A stretch of DNA of 64,000 bases from Pseudomonas sp. MAG733B (GCF_036884845.1 NZ_CP145732.1:3534001-3598000), one strand, 5' to 3'. Counted from the first letter of the stretch, positions 16,102-29,900 are shown. A program made the numbers and translations. Notes: generated by a model not told the origin, from the sequence alone.

Positions 16102-16643
16102 AAGACACCGGGGAAAAATCGATGGTCAGGCTGTTCCTGACATCCTATGACGACTTCAAGGTGCGCTTGCGTCGTCGTCTGGGATCCGAGGATCTGGCCA
16201 ATGATGTATTGCATGAAACCTACCTGCGGGTCGACCGCATGGAGGAAGTGCCGGATATCGCCCAGCCCAATGCCTATCTGTATCGCATGGCGCTGAACAT
16301 CGCCGCCGACCGTCGCCAGTCGGACGCCCGCTTGTTGACGGGCAGTGAAGTGGAAGAGCTGTTGCAGGTATCCGATGAGGCGCTGGATCCGGCCCGTGTA
16401 GTAGGCGGGCAGAAAGAAATCCAGTTGTTGCTAAAAGCTCTGTACGAATTGCCCGCGCGTCGCCGCAAAATCTTTATCGCCGCACGCCTGGAAGAGGCGC
16501 CGCACCTGGAAATCTCACAACGTTTCGGCATTTCGACACGGATGGTCGAGAAGGAAATCAAAGCCGCTTTGGGCCATTGCGCAGGACGGCTGGAAAGAAA
16601 AGTCATTCAGCGGTTCGGTCCCGGCGCGGGAAAACCGTCTTGA
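16098..16643 (+). CDS. vreI: ECF sigma factor, VreI-like
   Basis: The 181-residue protein has sigma-70 region 2 (EDLANDVLHETYLRVDR, then NAYLYRMALNIAADRR) and region 4 (ELPARRRKIFIAARLEE, ISQRFGISTRMVEKEI). It belongs to the iron-starvation/FecI-type ECF group. ATG 16098 overlaps the vreA stop; an AGGAG lies ten bases upstream. It is predicted to redirect RNA polymerase to the surface-signalling regulon, plausibly including pdtA and pdtB. It is followed with overlap by its anti-sigma factor, the usual arrangement for cell-surface signalling. Confidence 0.92.
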   Translation: MKDTGEKSMVRLFLTSYDDFKVRLRRRLGSEDLANDVLHETYLRVDRMEEVPDIAQPNAYLYRMALNIAADRRQSDARLLTGSEVEELLQVSDEALDPARVVGGQKEIQLLLKALYELPARRRKIFIAARLEEAPHLEISQRFGISTRMVEKEIKAALGHCAGRLERKVIQRFGPGAGKPS

Positions 16644-17623
16644 TAGTAGAGTCCCGAATAATCCGTGAGTACCCCCGCGCTTTGAACATCTTTCGAATTT
16701 CGCCACCTGAGGCCGAGCCTCAGGACCGGCTCACTCGCGAAGCCCAGGGTTGGTTGGTCCTGTTGACCTCCGGCCGGGCGACCGTTGCCGATGCCCGTGC
16801 CTTGCGCGAGTGGTGTGCGCAAAGCCCTGAACATGCCCTAGCGTTTGAGCAGGCCAAGGTGTTGTGGCAGCAGTTGCGCCCGGCGGTCGAACAAATGCAG
16901 GCACCGCGGCATCTGGGGCGGCGGGCGTTTCTTGGTGGAGCCATCGCGGCGTCCGTGGCGTTCTTCCTCATTCGCGGGACAGTGCCGGGCGGATTTTCCG
17001 GGCTGGGCGCGGACTACATCACCGAAGTCGGGGAGCAGCGTCGGTTTGATCTGGCCGATGGTGTGAGCCTGGAACTCAATACACAGACGCGTATCAATCG
17101 CCAGCAAAGCGCCGATGGCAGTCAGGCCCTCGAATTGCTCAGCGGTGAAGTCGAAGTCCTGGCACACGCCGATACGCCCCTCAAAGTACAGGCTGGAGGC
17201 GGTTGGCTGAGCGCCAGTCAAGCCCGGTTCAATCTGCGCAATCTCAATCAGAGTGTATGTGTCACTTGCCTGGAAGGGGCGCTGCAAGTGGACGCGCTGG
17301 GCCACAGCATTCGCCTGGAATCCGGCCAGCAACTGACCTATGACGTCCGTCAGGTCGGCACGCCGCAAACAATCGATACGTCGACGGTCATTGCCTGGCG
17401 TCAGCAAGTATTGGTGTTCAACGACGCCACGCTGGCGTCGGTGATCGATGAGATCAACCGCTACCGTCCGGGCATGCTGCTGTTACTCAATAGTGAGCTG
17501 GGCAAGCGCAAGGTACAGGCGCGATTCAGCCTGGATCAATTGGCGGGGGTGGCGTTGTTGATTCGCGATGCGTATGGGGTCAAGTGCACTGAGTTGCCGG
17601 GTGGGGTGGTGGTGCTTAGTTAA
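16640..17623 (+). CDS. vreR: FecR-type anti-sigma factor, VreR-like
   Basis: A protein of about 327 residues. The N-terminal cytoplasmic DUF4880 domain has the usual WLVLLTSGRATVADARAL helix. One membrane segment follows (AFLGGAIAASVAFFLI), then a periplasmic FecR domain and a C-terminal STN-like segment (LASVIDEINRYRPGML). No ATG is present at the expected start. TTG at 16640, overlapping the vreI stop, is the best candidate, with GGGAAAA upstream; TTG 16682 is possible. It holds VreI inactive until VreA signals. A REPIN and a terminator follow. Confidence 0.88.
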   Translation: MIVESRIIREYPRALNIFRISPPEAEPQDRLTREAQGWLVLLTSGRATVADARALREWCAQSPEHALAFEQAKVLWQQLRPAVEQMQAPRHLGRRAFLGGAIAASVAFFLIRGTVPGGFSGLGADYITEVGEQRRFDLADGVSLELNTQTRINRQQSADGSQALELLSGEVEVLAHADTPLKVQAGGGWLSASQARFNLRNLNQSVCVTCLEGALQVDALGHSIRLESGQQLTYDVRQVGTPQTIDTSTVIAWRQQVLVFNDATLASVIDEINRYRPGMLLLLNSELGKRKVQARFSLDQLAGVALLIRDAYGVKCTELPGGVVVLS

Positions 17624-17660
17624 TGCCTGGCTTCAGTTGTGGGTTGAATGTTCTGACGCT

Positions 17661-17725
17661 ATCGCTAGCAGGCTAGCTTCCACATTTGAAATGCGCCCCC
17701 CTGTGGGAGCTAGCCTGCTAGCGAT
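17661..17725. repeat. REPIN
   Basis: ATCGCTAGCAGGCTAGCTTCCAC is paired with an inverted copy ending at 17725, with a 19-bp loop. It lies between vreR and its terminator. Confidence 0.8.
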
Positions 17726-17747
17726 GAACGATGACGCGGTGACTTTG

Positions 17748-17778
17748 AATGGCAGCCCTTTGAGGCTGCCATTTTTTT
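17748..17778 (+). terminator. Rho-independent terminator after vreAIR
   Basis: AATGGCAGCC, loop CTTTGA, GGCTGCCATT and a run of T. It separates vreAIR from the pdtA promoter, so pdtA has its own promoter. Confidence 0.9.
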
Positions 17779-17795
17779 GCGGCTACTCCCCAATC

Positions 17796-17822
17796 ATGAA
17801 GTTTGTGTGACATCCGTTCGGT
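17796..17822 (+). promoter_or_regulatory. 27-bp promoter element shared by pdtA and pdtB (copy 1)
   Basis: ATGAAG-TTTGTG-TGACA-TCC-GTTCGGT aligns without gaps to the element before pdtB (30577-30603), with 20 of 27 identical. GCCTATGT follows 32 bp after TGACA. Its reverse complement contains PHO-like 7-mers 11 bp apart (ATGTCAC, ACTTCAT). It may be a VreI promoter -35 region, a PhoB site, or both. Confidence 0.55.
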
Positions 17823-17906
17823 CCTGCGCCTCGCCAACCGCCTATGTCGTAACAGCAGGTTCTACTCGGCCTGCGGCCTCTTGCGCCAATTGAAAAGGAC
17901 TTAGTA

Positions 17907-20900
17907 GTGATGCTCGTTCGCCAAGCCCGTCGCAATACCCATTCCTTGTCTGCACGCCGTGATGCCGCGCGTTCCGTGGACCCGGCGCTGTGGTTGCTCA
18001 AGCCGCTGGCGCAGGCGATTGCGCTGTGCCTGGTGGCCGGCAGTGCCGAGGCGGCGACGGCGTTCAGTTCCAGCTGGTTTGCCGCCAAGGGCGCGGCGCA
18101 GCAGGCGGCGGCATCGCGGCCGGGCGGTGGTTTGCCAGGCATGACACCGCCCTTGGCGCAACAGCAGCGGGCCAGGCAACAACTGCAACGTTCGGTGCAA
18201 ACGCTGAACAACACCGTGGCCGCCATTGCCGCCCAACAGGCGGCGCAGGCCGCCGGGCGGGCAGCGGCGTTCGCCACCGTACAGTTCGTGCCAGACGGCC
18301 TGGGCGAGGGTGGCTTGAAAGTCGATACCGGCCTGGCCCAAGGTTGGCAGAACGCCAAGGGGCCGCAGCAGACCCAGGCCAATGGCAAGACCACGGTGAA
18401 GATCGAGCAGACCGCCGACAAGGCAATTCTCAACTGGGAAACCTTTAACGTCGGGCGCAATACCACCGTCGAGTTCGCTCAGCAGTCGAACTGGGCGGTG
18501 CTCAACCGCGTCAACGACCCGAGTGCGCGGGCCAGCCAGATCCAGGGCCAGATCAAAGGTGACGGCACGGTGATGCTGATCAACCGCAACGGCATCGTGT
18601 TCAGCGGCACCAGCCAGGTGAATGTACGCAACCTGGTGGCGGCGGCGACGAACATCAGCGATGCCCAGTTCCGCGATCGCGGCCTGTACTACGACAGCAC
18701 CGGCAGCCAGCCGACCTTTACCGATGCCGCCGGCAAAGTGCTGGTGGAGCGCGGGGCGCGGATTGAAACCCACAAGCCGACGCGGTCCACCGACTCCGGT
18801 GGTTACGTTTTGCTGCTGGGCAACGAAGTCGAGAACGCCGGTTCCATCAGCACCGCCAAGGGCCAGACCGTGCTCGGCGCCGGTGACCGCTTTTACATTC
18901 GCAAAGGCTCGGGCACCGAAGGCAATGGCTTTTCCACCACGTTTGGCAGTGAGGTCATTCCGGGATTTAAGGCCGGTGGTTCGGGCAAGGTCAGCAACAC
19001 CGGGCTGATCCAGGCCTCGACCGGCGACATCACCATGACCGGTCATGAAGTAGCGCAAAACGGCGTGTTGCTGGCGAGTACCTCGGTGAATACCCGTGGC
19101 ACGATTCATTTGCTCAACCCCGCTACCGACGCCAGCGGCAGCGTGACCCTCGGCCAGGGCAGTGTCAGCGCGATCATGCTCGACAGCAGCGACCTCACTG
19201 CCTTGGATAGTCAGCACGATGCGGCATTGATCGGGGTGACGCTCAACAACCGTATTCGCAGTGACCAGTCGCGCATCGACATCGGCAGCGGCGGAACCGT
19301 CGAGTTTCAGAACGGTTCGGTGACGCTCGCCACCGGTGGCCAGGTCGCGGTGGCGGCGGGGCAACGCAGCCTGGTGCGCAACGGCGCGCTGATCGATGTG
19401 TCCGGGGCGCTGGGCGTCAAAGTGGCGATGGAAAGCAACAACATCAAGATCAACGTGCAAGGCAACGAGCAGCGCGACTCATCGATCAACCGCGAAAGCG
19501 GCGCACTCAACAGCAATGATGTATGGGTCGATGTGCGCGAGCTGATCTTCGTGCCGGCCGGCACCAACGGCTATGCCACTGACCGTTGGTACACGGCCGG
19601 TGGTCTGCTGGAAGTCGGTGGTTACCTCGGCACGCAGGGGCACAGCATCGGCGAGTGGATGGCCCAGGGTGGCACGGTAAGTTTCACCGGCAATGACGTG
19701 GTGACCGAGAAGGGCTCGGTGATCAATCTGTCCGGCGGCACCCTCGATGTACAGAGCGGTTTCATTCGCCAGAGCTGGTTGCGCGGCGCCGATGGCCGTT
19801 TGTACGAAGTCTCGCGGGCACCGGGCGACATCCTCTACACCGGCCTCTACAAAGGTTATGAAGACCATAGCGAACGCTGGGGCCAGACCCGTTATTTCTT
19901 CAACCCGCTGATCGCGCCGAGACAACGTTTCGAGTCCGGTTACTCGGTTGGACGCGACGCCGGGCAACTGGTGATCGCCACCAACAACGCGGTGCTCGAT
20001 GGCCAGTTGGTGGGCGAAGTGTTCCAGGGCGAACGTCAGAACCAGGCGCCTCGTGCCGGGCTCGACGGCTATGACCAGGCGCAGACTGCCAGGGCGCGCC
20101 GGGCGCAGTTGATCGTCGGTACTTATGATCCAAGTTGGTCGGCCACCACCAACGGCCTGGTGTATCAGCACCTCGCCATGCTCGATCAGGTGCAGATCGG
20201 CGGTGAGCGTCCCGCCGATGGCAGCGACCTGGGGTTGACCGGCGCGGTGTCCGATGACCGCAAAGGCAAGCTGTTCCTTGATACCGACATGCTCAATGGT
20301 TTCCGTCTGGGCGCGTTGAAAGTCGCGGCCAAGGACAAGGTTGAAGTCAATGAAGCCGTGACCGTGGACAGTGGCGGTGACATCACCTTGTACGGTCAGG
20401 ATGTGCGGGTGAACGCGGATCTGACCGCCCGCGCCGGTAGTCTGCGTTTGGGGACCGGTCTGGCGCAAACCAGCAAACCCACGACGGTGACGGTGGCCGA
20501 AGGCGTGCACCTGGACACCCGTGGTCTGTGGGTCAATTCGCGTATCGATCCGACCGATGCCAACAACCTGGCCTATTTGAATGGTGGCCTGGTGTCGATC
20601 CGCAGCACCGGCGATATCACTGTGGCCAGCGGCAGCGTTATCGACGTTTCGTCCGGCGGCGCGGTGTTGAGCAATGGCAAGACCCGGGGCGGCAAGGGCG
20701 GCGACGTCTCCCTTGAATCCAGTGCAGACACCCTGCCGGGCCAATCGCAATTGATCATGGACGGCGAAGTGCGCGGTTACGGCGTCACGGGCGGTGGCAC
20801 ACTGAAGATCCAGGCCAACAAAGTGTTGATCGGCGAGTCTGACGACCCACTGGCCGATCACACCTTGCGACTGGCGGCGGATACGTTCAACAAGGGGTTC

Positions 20901-23900
20901 TCGGCCTACAACATCATCGGCCTGACGACCCTGCAAGTGGCGGACGATGCGGTGGTCGATGTGTCCATGCCGGTCTACCGTTTTTCCGATTCGGCAGCGA
21001 ACCAAGCCGGTGGTGCCGATCCGCTGACGGCATTGGAGCTGTGGACACCAACCCTGTTCCAGGAGAACCCGGCCAAAGGCGTGCTGACCCAACGCGGTGG
21101 CGCGAGTCTGTCACTGCAAGCGGGCGGCAGCCAGATCAATCAGATAGACCCGCTGAACAGTATCTTGACCATCGGCCAAGGCGCGCGCATCAGCGTCGAC
21201 CCAGGCCAGCGTATCAACTTGCGCAGTGCCGGCCAGCTGACCGTTGACGGTGAACTCAACGCCTGGGGCGGCATCCTCGACATTCGTCAGCAGCAGTTCG
21301 GGTCGATCGATGTTGAAACCTCGCAGCAGGAGGCGGATCCGACGGCCCATACTCGTTCGATCTGGATCGGTGACCATGCGGTGCTGGACGTGGCGGGGCG
21401 CGCAACTACGGCGGTCGATGCGCTGGGCCGTGTCTACGGTCAGGTGGGCAAGGGCGGCAGCATCATCATTGGCGGCGAGATCGACGCTAAAAAGGCCACC
21501 GCGACATCGGCGGATGCCTATGTGATCGTTCGGCCGGGCGCTCGTCTGGAGGCGTCCGGTGCCGAGGCCGTGCTGGATATTGCCGGCACTGGCCCGACCC
21601 GGATCGCCACCGACGGCGGGCGAATTGCCTTGAGTTCCTACAACGGGTTGTTCATCGACGGCACCCTGCGTGCCGCCGCTGGCGGGGCTGGTGCAGCCGG
21701 GGGACGTCTGGAGATCGCCCTCGATTCGCCGTTGTATCGCGATACCCAGGGAAGCAACGCTGTTCGGGTTCCAAGGGAGCTGATCATTGGCCAAGGGCCG
21801 GACGACGTGCGGCTACCCGCCGATTTGCGGCCTGGAGAGGTCGCTGCACCGCTGCGTTATGGCTATACCCGACTGAGCGCCGATCAATTGATGAGCGGCG
21901 GCTTCGATAGCCTCAGCCTGTTGAGCAACGGCCTGCTGACGTTCGACGGTGATGTCGATCTGCACATGAACCAGAGTCTGAGTCTGTACGCAGGATCACT
22001 CTCCCTGGCCGAAAGCTCCAAGGATACGGCGCGCATTAATCTGGCTGCGCCTTACGTGCGTCTGTCGGGGTTGGGTGAGTATTACACCCCTCCCAGCGCG
22101 TTAACCCGCCCCCGGGTACTGAACACTCCCACCAACCGGTTATCGGCCGCGCAGTTGAGCGCCACCGCGAATTTGCTTGATCTGGGCAATGCCTTCTCGT
22201 TCGGTAGCGACGGGCTGATCAAATTGCTCAACGGGGCGACCATGGCGGTCAGTCGCCGCAGTTTTGACCTGGTCACCCTCGACAGCAGTGGCGACATACG
22301 TTTGCTCGCAAAACCGGATTTCCAGACGGGTTCCAGGGTGTGGACAGCGGGCGATATGCACTTGCGCGCGGCACAGATCTATCCGGGCACCCGGGTCTGG
22401 TCCGATATACGCGCCGGGTATCAGAGCGAGAGCAGGATAGATCCCGACCGTACGCTGAGCATCAGCGGCAATGGTGCGGCACCGGCCGTGCCACCTTATT
22501 CGGTGTTTGGCAGGCTGAAACTGTACGGGGGGAGTATCGAGCAAGGCGGGGTCATTCGCGCCCCCTTGGGTTTGATCACGTTGGGCAACGATGCGTTTGG
22601 CGATACCCGGACCATTCACTTATTGCCGGGCAGCGTGACCTCGGTCAGTGGCGCCGGATTGGTCATGCCGTATGGCGGCACAACCGATGGCACCGACTAC
22701 CGATACAACGGCCAGTCCGTGGTGCTGCAAGGGATTGCCAACGAGAATACCGGTGTGGTCCTGAGTGGCCAGTACGTCGACGCGCAAACCGGCTCGCTGA
22801 TCGACCTGTCCGGGGGCGGGGATTTGCGCGGTGCCGGATTTGTCTCCGGGCGTGGCGGTTCTACCGATGCGCGTTTCAGCCCCTTGGTTCGCAACGCGGC
22901 TGACGGCACATTCAGCCTGCCGGGCCTGAGCAGTAACCCGGTGTATGCCATCGTGCCGGGCAATCAGAACGCCTATGCACCGATGCTTGGCGAGGCGGGC
23001 GCCAGTGATCCACGCATTGGCCAGCAGATCAGCATCGGTGCCGGTGTTCCAGGCCTGGCAGCGGGTACTTACACCCTGTTGCCATCGACCTTTGCCTTGC
23101 TGCCCGGCGCCTTCCGGGTCGAAGTCAACGGTCAGGCTACGCCGGGCGCAATCAACGGCGCGCTGAAAATGCGCAATGGTTCCTGGGCCAGTTCCGGACA
23201 AATGTCGATTGCCAATACCGGGCTGCGTGACAGTCTTTCCAGCCAGGTCATCCTGACGTCGGCGGAGGTGCTGCGCCGCTATTCCCAATACAACGAAACC
23301 AGCTACAACCAATTCGTTAACAGCGACGCTGCACGTCGTGGGGTGCCGCGCGGGCAAACGACCCTGGACGGCAAATCACTGACGTTTTTGTTCAAATCAA
23401 GTGATCGTGACACAGCCCTGGATTTCAACGGCAAGGCATTGTTCGCTGCCGCCGAGGGCGGTGTGCTTGGCACCGCAGCGGTAAGGGGATCATGGGCTTT
23501 TGAAATTCTTGGCGCTGGTGCCGTCAGCACTCAGGGCTTCGACGGTGTTTCGTTGCATGCCGACGCCCTGAACAATCTTGGGGCCGGGCGTTTGGCCATC
23601 GGTGCAACGCCGTTTGTGCAATACGACACTGCGGGCAACTTCATTCAATTCAGAGGTGATACCAGGAGCATTGCCCTGCGCGAGGGCGCGATGCTCTCGG
23701 CACCTGAAGTCGTCCTGTGGACGACGGGCCTCACTGGCGGCATTACCCTTGAAGCGGGGGCGGGCATTAATACGCTGGGGCGTGGGAACGTACCCTATGA
23801 CTCCACGGCGGGCTTCATCTATCAACCAGGGCAAGCCAGCCTGTTGATGGTGTCCAACGGTTGGACCAATGTGCTGGCGCCGGACGCGGGCACTAACGGA

Positions 23901-26900
23901 GGGGGCGCCGGCAGTATCCGGATCGGTACCTGCCCGGCGCAGGGTTGCCTCAATCCTTCGTTGCTCTATTCCAACGGCAGCATCACCGCCGCCACCGACA
24001 ATCAATTTGAGTTGGGCGAAGCGGTGCGTTTCGGCACGCGTCACCTGGCGCTGGCCGTCGGCGCGGTGAACGCCGGCAGCGCCGAAGCGCTTGCGGCGGC
24101 GAGCGGTCGCTTGCCGGCCGGCCTGACCCTGAACCAGAACGTCCTCGATCGACTGCTGCGCGGCGACACGCAATTCGGTGCGCCAGCTCTGGAAACCCTG
24201 AGCCTGACCACCCGCGATTCATTCAACTTCATCGGCAACGTGACCCTCGACACCCTGGACCCACAAACGGGCAAGAGCCGCCTGGAAAACCTGATACTGG
24301 TGACACCGGCCATTTACGGCCTGGGCGATGCCAGTGATGTGGCGACCATTCGCACCGCCAATCTGATCTGGAACGGCGCGACCCAGGCCCCCGGCACCGT
24401 GGCCAACGGCGGCGCAGGCACTGGCCATGGCACGCTGAATATCGAGGCGCAACGCATCGAGTTCGGCTATGGCCCGAATCCGCAGCCCAATGGCCTGGAC
24501 CAGAACAATCGCCTGGCGCTGGGTTTTGCCAACGTCAACCTCAATGCCAGCGAACGCATCACCGCCAATCACAAGGGCAGCCTGGCCGTTTACGAACAAC
24601 AGGGCGCTTACGACCCGGTCAAGGGTTATGCCTACAGCGGCGGCAACCTCAACCTGCGCACGCCGCTGCTCACCGGTGAAGCCGGCTCGGTCAACCTGCT
24701 CAAGGCGGGCAACAGCCTGACCCTGACGTCGCCAACCGGCGACCGCACTGCCGTCGCCGATGCCTTGGGCGCGGAGCTGAATCTCGAAGCACGCAACGTG
24801 TTGCTGGACGGCCGCATCGTGTTGGCCAGCGGCAAACTGGTGGTCAAGGCTGAAGATGATCTGACCCTGGGCAGTGGCACTTATCTGGACGTGGCCGGAC
24901 GCACGCTGCCGTTCAACGACGTGAAGAAATACAGCTGGGGCGGCGACGTGGCGCTGTACAGCAGCAACGGCAATATTCGCCAGGCTGCTGGTTCACGCAT
25001 CGACCTGTCAGCGGTCAACAATCAGGGTGGCAACCTGAGCGCCGTGGCATTGGCGGCGGGCGCCGGGGTGGTGGATCTACAGGGGGAAATCCTCGGCAGC
25101 AGCAGCGGCTATTACGACGCGGGCGGCACCTGGGTGCCGTACAAAGCAGGCGGTGTGGATATTCGCGCGCAGCGACTGGGCAGCAGCGCTGACCTCAACG
25201 GCGAATTCGCCGCCCTCAACCAGCGTTTGAATGTCGGACAGGTGTTCGGCAGTCGCAGCTTCCAGCTCAAGCAGGGCAATCTGGTGATTGGCGACGGGCT
25301 CAAGGCCGGTGAGGTCAATGTCTCGGTGGACAACGGCAGTCTTACCGTCGTGGGTCTGATTGACGCCAGTGGCGAACGCGTCGGCAGCATTCGCCTGTCG
25401 GGCAAAAATGGCCTGACCGTGGCTGGCAGCGCAGTGCTTGATGCCCATGGCCAGATGTTGCGGGTCGATAGCTACGGCAAGATCATCGACGCACCGAACC
25501 GGGCCATGATCGAGCTGAACTCCGGCGATGGGCTGTTGACGCTGGCCTCCGGTGCGCGGATCGATTTGCGTCACGGCACTGACGTCGCCATCGGCAATTT
25601 GCCGGGACAGCTTGACGGTCGCGCGCGGGGCACTCTGGAACTCAACGCACCGCGCTTGGGTACCGGCGATATCTCCATCGATGCCGGCGGTGCGCTGAAC
25701 ATTCAGGGCGCACGCTCCATTGGGCTCAACGCCACACGGCGCTATATCGATGCCGCCGACGGCACCGACCCGGCCGCCAGCGGTCGTCCGTACCAGGTCA
25801 TCGATCAGGCTTATCTGGACGGCATTCACGTCGACAGCACCGCGTTCATCAACGCAGCCCTGGCCAATACGGATTTGCTGCAACGCAAACTGGCCGGCCT
25901 GAATAACGCCGCCTACGCCGATGCATTCCACCTGCGCCCCGGCGTGGAAATCGCCAGCAAGACCACTGACGGCGATCTGGTGGTGCAAGGCGATCTGGAC
26001 TTGTCCGGCTACCGTTACGCCAGCCTCAACCCGCACACGCAGAAGAAGTCGGTCTACGGTTCCGGCGAGTCCGGCAGCCTGGTGATTCGCGCCGGTGGCA
26101 ATCTGGACATCTACGGCAGCATCAACGATGGCTTCGCCCCACCTCCGGAAACCGTGGACGACGCCGGCTGGAAACTGCTGTCGGGTGTGCAACCATTCGG
26201 CGGTGATCTGATCGTGCCGGGTGCGGGTGTGACTCTTGCTGACGGCACTCAGTATACGGTCGGCGCAACCTTGAACTATGACTTGCCTATTCAGGCAGCG
26301 ACGATGGTCAGTGGAACGCTGTTGCCAACTCAGGGCGTACTGGCCGAAACGTACACGTTCAGCGCCGGCACGGTGTTGGCGGGTGCGGTGCATGACGCGG
26401 CGGGCAATCTGTTGTATGCCGCCGGCACCTTGCTGGGGGCCGACGTCACCCTACCGGCGGGCAGTCGTCTCGGCGCGGGTACACGGCTGAACAAAACCAC
26501 CGCGATGCAAGCCATGCTCTGGCCAAAGGGCGTGCCGCTGCCGGGTACTATTTTCGACAACGCGACGGTTGGCGTAAAACTCAGTGGTTCGCTGGCGTTG
26601 TTGCGCGGTTCGCTGATTCCGTCGATGACGGATGTGAAACTCGCTGATGGCACCGCTTTTATCGAGTTGCGCCCGCTGATTGGTACTCAACAAGGCCGTA
26701 ATTGGGCGGTGGCGAGCATGCTGCCATCAGGTAGCGCGTCCTGGTCGATACGCACGGTGGCGGGGGCGGATCTGGAGGCGGCCGACAGTCGAACGGTGAA
26801 CCCCCTGACTGTCGAAGGCAACTTGAGGCTCGCAGATACTCACTATGGTTTGAACGTGACAAGTGGCGCAGCAAGACTGGTGTGGGCTGAAGGTAATGGT

Positions 26901-29900
26901 TGGGGCATGCCTGCGTTCGAACCTGTTTCTGATGAGTACATGTTGATTTGTGCCGAGTGGGACCCTGGCGCCTGTGCACCGATGGCGCGATGGACCTGGG
27001 CTCCTGGCAACTGGGTAGGTATGCCTGATTACGCACCGGTAAAAGACAATGAGCTTTCGCTTTGCCAGAGCTATCCGGAGGTTTGTGTCGAGACCGTCGT
27101 GGGGCAAACAGCCAAGGCACATACGCAAATGTTCAGCGTGTTGCGCACAGGCACCGGTGATCTTGACTTGATCGCCAGCGGCAATCTGAGCATGGATTCA
27201 CCGTTCGGCGTGTACACCGCCGGCACCCAATCCGACAATGTCGACCCACGTTACAACCTGCCTCGCGGTCGGCTGTCTGACGATGGTTCGGTATTGGGCA
27301 GCGCTGGCAGTGACTATGAAAAATGGATCAATGGTGGCAGCGATAGCCTGTATCAGGCCTGGTTTCCACAGATGGGCGGGAACCTGACAATCAATGCGGG
27401 CGGTTCTGTGTCCGGTGATGTGGTTGGACGCAGGCTGGCGGCTCCTACGCGGGTTCAAAACCCAAGCGTTGCCGTGGGTAACTGGCTGTGGCGCCAAGGC
27501 TCCGGCACCAGCGATGTGCCTGCTGCCTGGTGGATCAATTTCGGTAGCTATGCGACCCAGCCGCTTCTTACATCGGATGCAGACCCCGCACCCTATCTCG
27601 TGGGCTTTACCGGTTTCGGCACGCTCGGTGGTGGCAACATCAGCCTGCGGGCGGGTACTGACAGTGGGATGCTTAGACCGCTGGGGGCATCTACGGGTAC
27701 GAATCAGGCCGCACGCAGCCAAGGACTGATTGTGGCTGTAGGCAGCACCGGGCGCGTAGGTAGCGACGGCAGCCTGCAACTGACCGGTGGCGGTGACATG
27801 GATATCCGCATCGGCGGCACGCTCAACCCGTCACTGCAAGCCAGGGCGGGAGCGACCGGGGTAGGTACACCCAATCATGATCTGCAGGGTGCGCTGATCA
27901 ACCTGCGGGGAGCTGCACAACTGAGCGCTTCGGCGGTGGGTGGAATCCAATTGCAGTACGGTTCATTTTCCGGCAACCAGGACCAGCGCGAGGCTCGCGG
28001 CTACGATCCGTTTACGGCCACCACCAGCAGCGCAACCGGCGGCCTGGTGTTGATTCCGGGGGACTCGGGCATGCAGCTCAATACCCGAGGTGATTTGGTG
28101 TTGGGAGGCGCGGCGGACCCTGGTCGGGTAGTCCTGCAGAACTCCACACAGTTCACTACGCCTGATGGGGTGGTGCATGCGGGCGGTGGTTTGACAGGCT
28201 TCTCGTTATGGACCGATCACACAGCCATCGATCTTTTCTCGGCGGGAGGCAATCTCACGCCAAGTACATTGATGGCAGAAGCGATCAACAATTCAACGAT
28301 CCCTGGCGGTAGCAATACTTCACCCACCGATAATCGATTCGTTATGCCCTCGATCCTGCGTGCAGTCGCCGGGCAAGGTTCAATCTATGCCGGGCCGTCC
28401 GCTGGTTTCTATGGTGGGGGGAGTAACTATCCGGGCATTTCGTACTCCTTGTTGTTGGCACCCTCACAATCCGGGCAGCTTGAATTGTTGGCAGGGGATT
28501 CCATCTATGCCGGTGGCTACGCAATCAATCAATCGGGTGCCAGCCCGCTGTCCATCGCGACGCCATTTACGCCTGCGTTCAATGGTTATGCCAAGGATCG
28601 TCAGCGAGTGATAACGCTGATGTCCAATAGCGGCGCTGATGGCGTCTCGCCCGGACTCAACAGCCGTTATCCATTGTTCGCCTTCGGTGCCGAGAGCTAT
28701 TCAGGCTTGAGTGGGGTTCAGGCCCCTGCGCGGTTCTACGCGCTAACCGGCGATCTGGTTGGCGTTCGCAGTGGCGAAACCTTGAGTTTCAGCAACTCCA
28801 AACGCACCTGGTACGAAGCGGCCGGGCCGGTCTGGATGTTGGCCGGACGCGATATCGTCGCGTCGGGTACAACCGTCGGACAGCCACAGGCCGTGAACCG
28901 CGATGGTATGGGCAACAGCAGTGACACCATCACCGCCACGGGCAACCTGTTCATCCACAACAACGCAAACGACGTCTCCCGCGTCTCCGCCGGGCGCGAC
29001 ATTCTTTACAGCAGTTTCGACATTGCCGGCCCCGGCACGCTGGAAATCAATGCCGGGCGCAATATCCTGATGGAAGATCGCGCGAGCATCACCAGTATCG
29101 GGCCAGTAATGGCGGGTGATAAACGTCCGGGCGCCAGCCTGGTGTTGCAGGCGGGTGCAGGGGCCGATGGCCCGGATTACGGTCGCTTCATCGCCCGTTA
29201 CCTGGACCCGAAAAACGAGGCCGTTAGCGGCACGCCGCTCAACGGTCAGCCTGGCAAAGTGGTCAAGACTTACGATGAAGAACTGCTGTCCTGGCTGACC
29301 CTGGGCTACGGATTCAACGGCAACGCAGATCAGGCACGGGCGTTCTACGCCGCACTGCCGAGCACCGAGCAAGCCGTGTTCGCACGTCAGGTGTACTTCG
29401 CCGAGTTGCGTGCTGGTGGCCTGGAATACGCCGATGAAAACGGTCCGCGCCAGGGCAGTTACCTGCGCGGTCGCAACGCGATTGCGGCGTTGTTCCCGAC
29501 TACCGATGTGGCGGGCAATACCATTCGCTACGACGGCGACATCACGTTGTACGGCGGCGCGGGCGTGAAGACGCTGTTCGGCGGTGACATTCAGATGCTC
29601 ACCCCCGGCGGTGGCCAGGTGTTCGGTGTCGAAGGTGCGGCGCCGCCGTCCACGGCGGGGATCGTCACCCAGGGCGAGGGCAACATTCAGCTGTATTCCC
29701 AAGGCAGCATCCTGCTTGGGCAGAGCCGGGTCATGACCACGTTCGGCGGCGGCATTCTCGGCTGGTCGGCCGAAGGCGACATCAACGCCGGCCGGGGTTC
29801 GAAAACCACCGTGGTGTTCACGCCGCCCAAACGTATCTACGACACCTGGGGCAACGTGACACTGTCGCCGACCGTGCCGAGCACCGGTGCCGGTATCGCC

